NCBI RefSeq assembly: GCF_036324505.1
Contig: NC_086350.1
Span: 14,698,032 to 14,762,031 of the forward strand
Source: Eleginops maclovinus
Taxonomy: Eukaryota; Chordata; Actinopteri; Perciformes; Eleginopidae
Length of the DNA: 64,000 nucleotides
Direction: 5' to 3'
This document shows positions 55,101 to 64,000 of this stretch, piece by piece; the first letter of the stretch is position 1; every line of letters starts with the position of its first letter. Both the position numbers and the translations under genes were made by a program. Under the pieces are notes generated by a model. The model saw nothing but the letters and a program-made list of their open reading frames with translations, had not been told where the DNA came from and searched no databases.

Positions 55101-56152
55101 TTAAGAAACCTGAATCAGGAAGGTTTAGCCAATTAACTTTTTCCCCCTCATACAATACAATGCTGATTCATAAGATAATAAGGCCTAAATCCATCAAAAA
55201 CTACAGCCAAAAAAATATATTTGCCAATTTTAATGAGTATTAGAGTAATTCAGAAACCAAAAGAAGCTAAAATGTGTTCATGGTGAAACTGTTAAGTGCT
55301 TTCAGCTTGCTAAAAGGTTTTGAAAATGCCTTTCTGTGCAACAGCAGACAGATACGATAGCTGTCCTTTGGGCAAAAACATGTGCACATCCCACATGTAC
55401 ACACAAGCTAACACTAAAATCCTCTGGTTCACATGTACATGTAAACCACACTAAACCCTTACACAAAACACCCATAGGTGTATTGAAGAGAGCAATTAGC
55501 AGGAATTATTCAGTGGAGCACATCCTCTCATCTCTCCCTCCGTGGCGTCAATACCCTTAACCAATGGTAATTACCTGTCGCTCCTTTGCACTTGAGGTGA
55601 AATTTGCTGTGTTGGTGTGTGTTTATATTTCTATGCATATAGCCCTTAAAGTTAACAACTTTGTGGGATCATTGTTGAGAAACAGGAACAACAAAAGCAA
55701 CGGAAAAATTCAATCAGGCAGCATTTCCAATTAACTGGACACATTTCCCTCTATAATGTGATTAGGGTGTGTTTTTTAATTAAATACATAACTCTATAAT
55801 AATGAAGCAAAGGACATTAATGTGTTTAGGGCTGGCCAGAGAATGAGAGACATTAATTGACAGTCCTACCAGCAGTCATTTCTGATTGTTGAGGAATAAT
55901 AGTTTGAGATGAGTCTATACAGCGCTGTGATGAAACGAACGCATGTGGGGGATTGTGTTGCTGGTGTAATCCTCACAGCCCCTTTGGGACAACATAGACC
56001 CCAACCGACACAGATGATACACAAAAGTGTTGAGGCATTTGTTAATCTTGTAAACATCCTCTCACTGATCTCTCATTAATTCAGCCCAGAGGATGATAGG
56101 CAGGGAGAGAGATAAAGAAAAGGAGAGAGGAAAAGAAACAAAGACAAAAAAA

Positions 56153-56256
<104 letters not shown>

Positions 56257-59200
56257 TTTGATTAAAGGAAGATCATTAAAGAGATAGTTTAGAATTGCAT
56301 TGAATTACTCACAGTATGGCGGTGATATCCATGCAAAGAGTCAAACACTCGGAGGAGCTGCCATTCACCTGGGAATAGCTGGTCCACCTTAAGAGTCAGC
56401 CCACCTTAAGCCTGGGCCGTTGCTGCTTAATGCTAGCTTCATAGTTTACCACAGCCTTTAGTCAGCAGGGGGTCTTGAAGGGGTGTAGCATTTATTTCCA
56501 AACAAGTAAACTGTACACCCATGGGTGGTAGTGGCAGATTGGCAGTCTTAATAAAATCATAATTACTAACTCGCCATAAACTCACAGGCTCTCTCTCTCC
56601 TCTCTCTCGATCTCTGAGTTTCACTCTCTCCACTGCACTCGCTAGTGTTCAACACAACCTCCACACCGAGTTATGACTTCAGTTTAATAAACATTTGAAA
56701 AATACATTTAAAAAGGATACTTATGCCCGGCAGGCATTCAACTTGGAGCCAACGGTCTTGCAATACACTGGCAGAAACCCTAACAGTGCATTCAATTGTA
56801 AAGGCAACAGGGTATGATGCTGGACTCGTGGGGTTACATCTGCAGGCTGGTCTGGCAGAGAGACCACTCAAATCAGAGCAGACACTGAGACAGATGGTGA
56901 TTTTACACCAGCATGGAGAAAGAAATGGCTCTTTAACATCAAACCTCTGCACATTACTTTGAAACCAGCTGGCCAGACACAAAAAGGGATTGTGAGTCTG
57001 GGGAAGCAGCCAGACTTTGAAGCACAGGTCTCAGAGAAATGGCAAACCAGGCAAGAAGGAAAGCAGCCTTTCCATACTATTTTCTAAGATGTCTGCATAA
57101 TTATGATTTCATTTGCATATTTGGGAGGATAGTGACTAAGCCAAGTGATGAAAGGCAAGCACACTAAGAGAGATTAGTGTGCAAACAAACATTTAAACCC
57201 TAATTGTAGATAGAAATGAATCCATTTATCTCATTCTTCACTTGAACTTAAGCCTGAAAAACAAAAGAAATAACTGGTTCAGAATCCACTCAAATACTTA
57301 ACAACTATTAGCACTCCTCCCTCTTTTTGCACTTGACTCTTTGTTTAGGCCTTTTACTTCACATCACATCTTATCTGCCCTTGTACATGCTCTCTCTGCA
57401 CCCAGCAGCTGAAGTGGTAAAAAACTGAAAAACATCGAGGGTGCTGAAAGTGAGTCTGATGAAGATGTCCTGGTTGATGCCTTAATGCCTTAGGGCAATG
57501 GTTGTCATATTAAATGCTTATGCGAGTCAACACATACCAGTTCCCTGTTTCAGATGCAGAATAACAAATAAATGATGATGCAGTTAGGATGAATGTCAAT
57601 CGACACTCTGAAATGCTTAAACATATTAATGTTTGAATTGCTCTGGTTGGAAAAGTTTGGAGATTTCTGATTTTGTATGATTAGTACTGGAAAGCATATT
57701 TAGAGGAAATAATTACAGTAGTTAAAGGGGACAGTTACCATGTACAGTATGTACCAGGGATTTGTCAAAACAGGGTAACACTTTTAGTGTGTGCCCTAAT
57801 ACCAAAATGCCGATTTTCCCCGTAAAAATGTAAAGTTATGCCAGAAAACAATATTTCTGTTAATCAAAAACGGTATAATAACTCTAAAAATATGAAAACT
57901 GTGTCAAATAGACCATCAGACAGCATCGACAGCTTTTTGATTAAGGAGCTACGAATAAATAAATCGACGTCCGATTGGTCTGCCGGCGGCCAGAGGCAGC
58001 AGGCTTACACTGAAACTGTGATTTCTGAATTAGATTGTTTCTTTTAGAAAAGAAACCGTAACGCTGGATTGATTTGTCGTTTAAGGTGCAATATATGACT
58101 CGGAAGCTTTAAGACATAAAGAAACTATTATACTCTGCTTCGCTCTAATGCATTGAAGCAAAGTGGGCGAGGCCGTAATTTTGACAGCAAGTGGTTAGCG
58201 CCCTCATGCTACATTTTTCTAGAAAAAACCTGTGTACCATGGCAAAATTATAGTTAGCCATTTAAATTTGGCTTCCATGTATCTGATAGAAAGGCATTGA
58301 ATTGATTTACAGAAGTTCAAACACTGGATTAAAGTTGTGCAGGTGGTAGTTTCACACGTAGTGAGTACATTCTTATTTTCCATAAGAAAAATGCACTCTG
58401 TGCTTTTTGTAAAAGGCACACGAGTGCAAGTAAAATGAATCTCTATTCTCAAGGTCTCAGTGATATTCACCTGTTTTAATGACCTATCACGCCTCATTTT
58501 CATCATTCCATTTGCTGCGGGAGAAGGTAAGTGCTGTTGCCTCAGGTGAACACCTCATAAACAAGCATATATTCTATTTCTACATCAGATCTCCTTAAGC
58601 CAACACTGAACACTAGCCCGAGGCTTGGAACTACTATAAAAAGGTCAAAGATATGAATTTGCTTAAAAACCTGACCAAAAATGAGTCATTGGTCAGTCAT
58701 GTTAGTAACTTCCCTTTTGTAACACTAATGAATCAGGTAAGACAGCATGTAACCATTGCTTAACTATTACCCTATGTCTGTTGATTTGAACTTTCACGAT
58801 CAATTTGACAAAAGCAAAACCTTCTCATATCCGCACCAGTATGCATACATTTCTAGTATAAAAGCTGATGTATAACAAGTGGCAGAGCCATGTTCTATTG
58901 CCCAGCCAGCACTCCTAACATGAATGATCTGCACGAGTCATCCAATGAGTCAACAACCAGTCAACAGCCAGTCACTGATCAGCACTCATCACCGCCTTCT
59001 CCCAAGATTACTGTAGTGACTATGATCTAAAGATTTCTGTCATTATAAGCGGATTCCTATAGTTTTCATAATGCATTCGTTCTCCTCTGTTCTACTTCAT
59101 CTCATGTTTCAGAAAAATTATTCTTCATCATGTTACATGTTTGTATACAACATTAAAGGATTAAGGAGGTTTCATGAATAACATGACTTGAGAGGCACAT

Positions 59201-60898
59201 TACACTATAAAGACAACACACTGATGCAAGCTTCAACCACAACACTAAAGATCAACAAAATCCTTCTTTGGAGACACATACCATGAACCGGTCAGTCCTG
59301 CTCCCTGAATGAATAGTCAGAGAACTCAGGGGTCTGCAAAGAGTAAATGAACAGCAGAACCAAACCTGTCCATGTGTACTGTGGGAATGCAGACCCTCTA
59401 CTGTGAGAGCTAACAGAGATAATAGGATCATGGCTGTCCATCTGGCCTCATCCCAACACCGGCTACAGGCTATAAATAACATTTCAATAGCTAACACTGT
59501 TGATTCACTAATTCAGTCCAGGTTTATTTAGTGCAACCGAAGGGAAAGTAATGAAGGGGCTTGTTCTAAAGTGATTTTGGAGACATTTTAAACTCATTTA
59601 ATTTGATTGTTTATGCAGGAATAAAATGTTTTTGAGTATGTTTTCCCGCACACAAAAATAAATATGCAATTTATTATTGTATATCGCCAACAGAACACAA
59701 CAGGCCCAGCCGTTTGGATTTAGCTGATCAAAATAACAATGAAATATGAGAGGCCTTCATTTCTCTATAGAAAGCATGTGATGATCAATAACCCTGAAAA
59801 ACTGCTCAATGGTTTGAAGAAAGGGGGCTCAAATAAGAGTGGGCCAAGGGGATCAAAGAAGTAAAGCAAGTATCAGCACTACCTTTTAAAAATATTCAGG
59901 TGTAAGCAAGACCTAAATAAAGATAGAAATGTGACTTGTTCTTTCTGGAATACTGAGTTGTATTGGTTAGAACATACTTTACTTAAGGTTTAACTTCAAA
60001 ATACTGCAAACAAAACAAAGTGTATGACTACTAAGCTTGCTCAATCACAGCTGAGTAAATGTCATCTGCTGCATTCTTTAAAATGCTGCTGAAAGCAGCC
60101 AGAAAGTGCATCATACATTATATTTGGACTTTATACCTGATGATTTTTCCGAATGTTATTTTACTATAGTTGTTTTGTCGGATTACTTGTAAATTATTTC
60201 CTTATCCAAACTGAGTACCTAAGGAAAGATTGTTTTGATGTACAGATTGTAAAGCTCTTTGAAGAAAACGTGGCCTTGGTGATATTGGGCTAGCCAAAAT
60301 AAAATAAAAAGGAGCTTGAGTTTCACTAAAAATATTTTTTCTATCTTTGTGTAAACTTTCACTGTCAATCTATTCTTATCACTACATTTAAATGGACATG
60401 TATTCCACCAAAACTGATAGAAGAGCCCTCCCAAGCACAGCAACTATTAAAAAGGTCCTTATTTAGCGAGAAAGAAGTACATCCCAATTGCACAGAACCC
60501 AATCACTTCCCATGATGATCTTCTGGTGAGCAGAAGCTGTAATTTCTGCAAAAATCGCTATACGTTCAGAGACATGTCCTGCTTATGTTCCTGAGAACCG
60601 TTATTGAAAGGGTTCAAACAAATGAAAGAAAACTCTAATGTCAAAATGCTCTCCTTTTGCCAGCCACATCCATGTCTCTCCTCACTGTCATCTTCAATGC
60701 CACACAGAGATACACACTCCTATCACCACAGATACACAGTGACATGATTCAAATCAAATTAATTCTCAAGCATGTGATGGTCAGTAATCCCTAAGGTGCA
60801 TCATCTGAGACAGGATGAGAGGAAGAGACACAACGAGACTGAGAGGAGTTATGCTGTGAGAGGCAGTTGATCTGCAATGCTGCTAGAGTCTTTGGTGA

Positions 60899-60922
60899 GT
60901 GTGTGTGTGTGTGTGTGTGTGT
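60899..60922. repeat. short (GT)n tract
   Basis: Twelve GT units, perfect. Confidence 0.95.
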
Positions 60923-63498
60923 CAAATGCCAGTGCCCTCCATAGGAATACGATAACGAGGGCTGTGCACAGAGGGAATGCCAAATGAGATATCAAACACG
61001 GAGGAGAGCTCAGAAAAAAAACAGAGCACAGCACTGAGCCATTTAATAAGACATGGATGGAAAGACTGCCTCCTAAATTGAACTCCAATATTCTTACTCA
61101 TGTGGGTTGTGACAACACAGTACAAACAGGATTTGGAAATAACATCTGAACACAATGCCATATAAGTTGCATCAGGGTATTTTCTGTAAAAGTCTTATGA
61201 TGATGTGTTCTAAGCATCCAGTTTAAACAAGCATCATATTTAAACCTGAGATTAAAGATGCAGTTCCCTGATTTTTTTTTTACAGGGATTGATAGCGTCA
61301 TCCACCCAATACACATTTTATGTCTTGAAACTCAACAGTGATTTACTTTACTTTATATAGCAACACATCAGACAGACATATACCACTCAAAAGCATAAAC
61401 TGATCAATTCTATAGCAAAGATTGTACCCCCTGACAACCATTTCTGTAACAGTATGTTAAATAATCAATAAAGTTAATCTTCACAATAGATCTACAAAAT
61501 GTTGTTAAATGAGGCTTTATGAAAACCAACCTAAAAGGAGGCCGCTGAATGAACTGAAAATCATTGAATGTACTCACACTTTTGGACGTTAGGCTGCTAC
61601 TTTGATGGAATTGAGAAATGTGGGGGCAATGCAACCCCAACAGGCTTCATGATGTCTGCAGTTGGTTTGCATAGCTGCATCTTAAAACAGGAAGTCTTGA
61701 ATCTATGATAGAAGTAGCTGGTAAAACATTTTTTTAAAGTTGCCAATGAATTTAACGAGGCTTATAACCTGTCAATTCATTATATCAATGTAAGACTATT
61801 GCTAATTGAAAAGTAGATTAATGTAAAATGAATGCATTTACCATAAGTCTATGTTTTTACCTGATGAAATGTGAGGTACAGTAGTGTTAAGGCCTTCTCT
61901 TGTCTCGTTTTGAAATGTCATAGCAGAGAAACCACAGGTGTAACTGATTACATTAATTATGGCCCTGCTCAATTAATCTGCCAGTTGGATATGACAGTGA
62001 GCCAGCACGCACGAGCAACTCAATGATCATTGCAGATATGCAGCCTTCGTTAATGTTATTTACACAGTGTAGTGTTTGATATGACACAATGTCAACTTCC
62101 GAGCTATAGCTAACTGTAACGTTAAAAATGAGTTTCCCTTTCGTATCGTAAATAAAGGACTTAAAAGTACATTCTTTTTTTATTTGTGTGCTAGTTGTTT
62201 TGTCACTGCCAACCGGAAAGTGAATAACCGTAGGTCCTTTAGGACGGCTAATATTTACACACTTCTGGGACAAAATAAGTTTACAGAGTAAAAATACAAA
62301 GTTAGCATGTCACTGAATATTGCAAGTAAGGACCAGCTTTACCTGAACACATGATGTTGATGTTGACGATAACTCCTGACTAGCCAAATCCACACTCAAC
62401 GAGATAAACTAACGCCTATTGGTCAAACTCAGATTTTTACCAAAATTACTTTACCAAAATAAAAGCATCCTAGGTCATTTTCACTGAAATTACCCATTAA
62501 CGACGGATGAGACACTTTTATTTTGAAAGTGTCCAGCGGCTGCCTTGGTTACTTTATGAACAAAATTGAGTAGGCTAACCGATCATCACTAACATGTTTA
62601 AAAGTACATATATACATCCTATTATATATTTCTATATAAATCTTTTGTTCCGGGTCTTGTTTCATTATTACGTTGGGGTCGTTTGATTGTATTGAGGGAA
62701 CAAGTTTGTATTGTCCTTCCCCTGCCTTTGCACAAATCAAAGCCATAAAAGAGCAGAGCCCAGATCTGTGCCAGTCCTTATGGCCGAACATCAGTTGCTT
62801 ACCTCACTAATATCCCTAATAGGAGCAAATACCAGCTGTAGGATAACACAATGTTGCATACAGTATAAGCTTCACATTAGAATGAATGGTGTTTTAAAAG
62901 TTGAACATTGTAATGTAAATTAAATGCAAATTTAAATGGCAGTTGCTTTATTTCACCCCATGTGCGAAATCTAGATCCAAAAGTGAAGGTATAAAATCAA
63001 ATATATTTTCATACGTACGTAAGCAGACTATATTTGTGCATCCTTGTGGTATGTGCACATTAGAGTATAAATAGTAACACATTTAGAATTTAAGATTGTA
63101 GTTGAAAGATAGTAAATGTATCTCTTCATTCACTGTTTGCTATAGAAGTTTACTTTAAAAGGGGCTAATAAATATGACATTTAACAAGTGAAATAACTCT
63201 ACAGTTCCCAACAGCTCATTTATCTCCTCCTCCTTCAACCTTCTGTCAGATGAAAGAGACCTATAAAAACACTAATCATCTAGCCCCTCAAGGATATTCC
63301 TAAATGCATTGTAAGGTATCAAGTTAAGAGCTTGAAGGGAAAACCGGAAATATTTGAAGTGTTTACAGCACAAGTGGAAAAAAGAAGGAAAGGGGTTGAA
63401 AACTCACCCAGAGTTTCAAGCACTGTCAACCCTTTTTTATGAAAAATTAGCTGTGACACTTCTGAAATTGCAAATCATGGGCTGCTACTGTGTATGAA

Positions 63499-63655
<157 letters not shown>

Positions 63656-64000
63656 CTTAGAGCAACACACTAAGACAAGAGAACACATGCTGGGAAGAGG
63701 ATGCATTCTTGCATTTTAAGTTGATGCCGAACGTCAGCAAGTCCCAGGTGTCACCTACTGGTGTGTATCGTTACCTTTCAAAAGACCTTTTATCAACAAA
63801 GACAAAAGTGTTGAGCGATCATATCTTATGTTCACATACTTCTAATTTCATATCAGACACAAAATAACTTTCAAACTATTCATTAGAAAATGTTTTGATC
63901 ATCTTAAATTAGCCAGGAATTTCCTTCAACAAGAAATTCCAGAGATGCTGATTAATACCATGTTATTTCTGTGACATCAAATTCTTCCCACAAACCAGTC

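Noticed and set aside
57700..58210. Segment with CpG-rich patches and a 69-codon ORF, suspected mobile element
   Set aside because: I could not find matching terminal repeats, a tail or target-site duplications, so I do not call it.

Overview
The window reads as vertebrate, almost certainly teleost fish, genomic DNA. The supports are GT/AG introns, very abundant (CA)n/(TG)n microsatellites, fish-type Tc1/mariner transposons, an L2-like LINE and a tRNA-derived SINE. Nothing looks bacterial: there are no operons, dense ORFs or ribosome binding sites.

The only host gene I can demonstrate is the 5' end of a SHANK-family postsynaptic scaffold gene on the minus strand, best matched to shank3 (a or b copy undetermined). 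Coding exon 1 is 43380-43682, exon 2 is 18972-19175 and exon 3 is 16328-16399. They join in phase 0 and together encode most of the SPN (Shank/ProSAP N-terminal) domain. Intron 1 is 24.2 kb, intron 2 is 2.6 kb, and intron 3 runs off the left edge, so the ankyrin, SH3, PDZ, proline-rich and SAM exons must lie to the left of this window. The right third (43683-64000) is upstream of the gene and holds no recognisable gene.

Layout. 1-16327: intron 3, with a hAT-like MITE (618-931), a dense cluster of long dinucleotide repeats (9-16 kb), a decayed LINE split by a solo LTR (12951-14061), and a second terminal-inverted-repeat element (14470-15269). 16328-19175: exons 3 and 2, with a long (CA)n between them. 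19176-43379: intron 1, almost free of long CA repeats but with a 5'-truncated LINE with perfect target-site duplications (23407-24010), a Tc1 element with an intact 340-residue transposase (27170-28819), a SINE (about 35378-35598), a broken Tc1 copy (37750-39352) and a 44-bp near-perfect palindrome (41188-41231). 43380-44510: first coding exon and candidate promoter side. 44510-64000: upstream DNA dominated by microsatellites, with two perfect CRE palindromes.

I found no convincing new biological system. The points most worth checking are the intact Tc1 transposase with an IR/DR architecture, the shank3 N-terminal extension built from coding microsatellites, exon 3 lying between two very long (UG)n tracts in the pre-mRNA, and the intronic palindrome.
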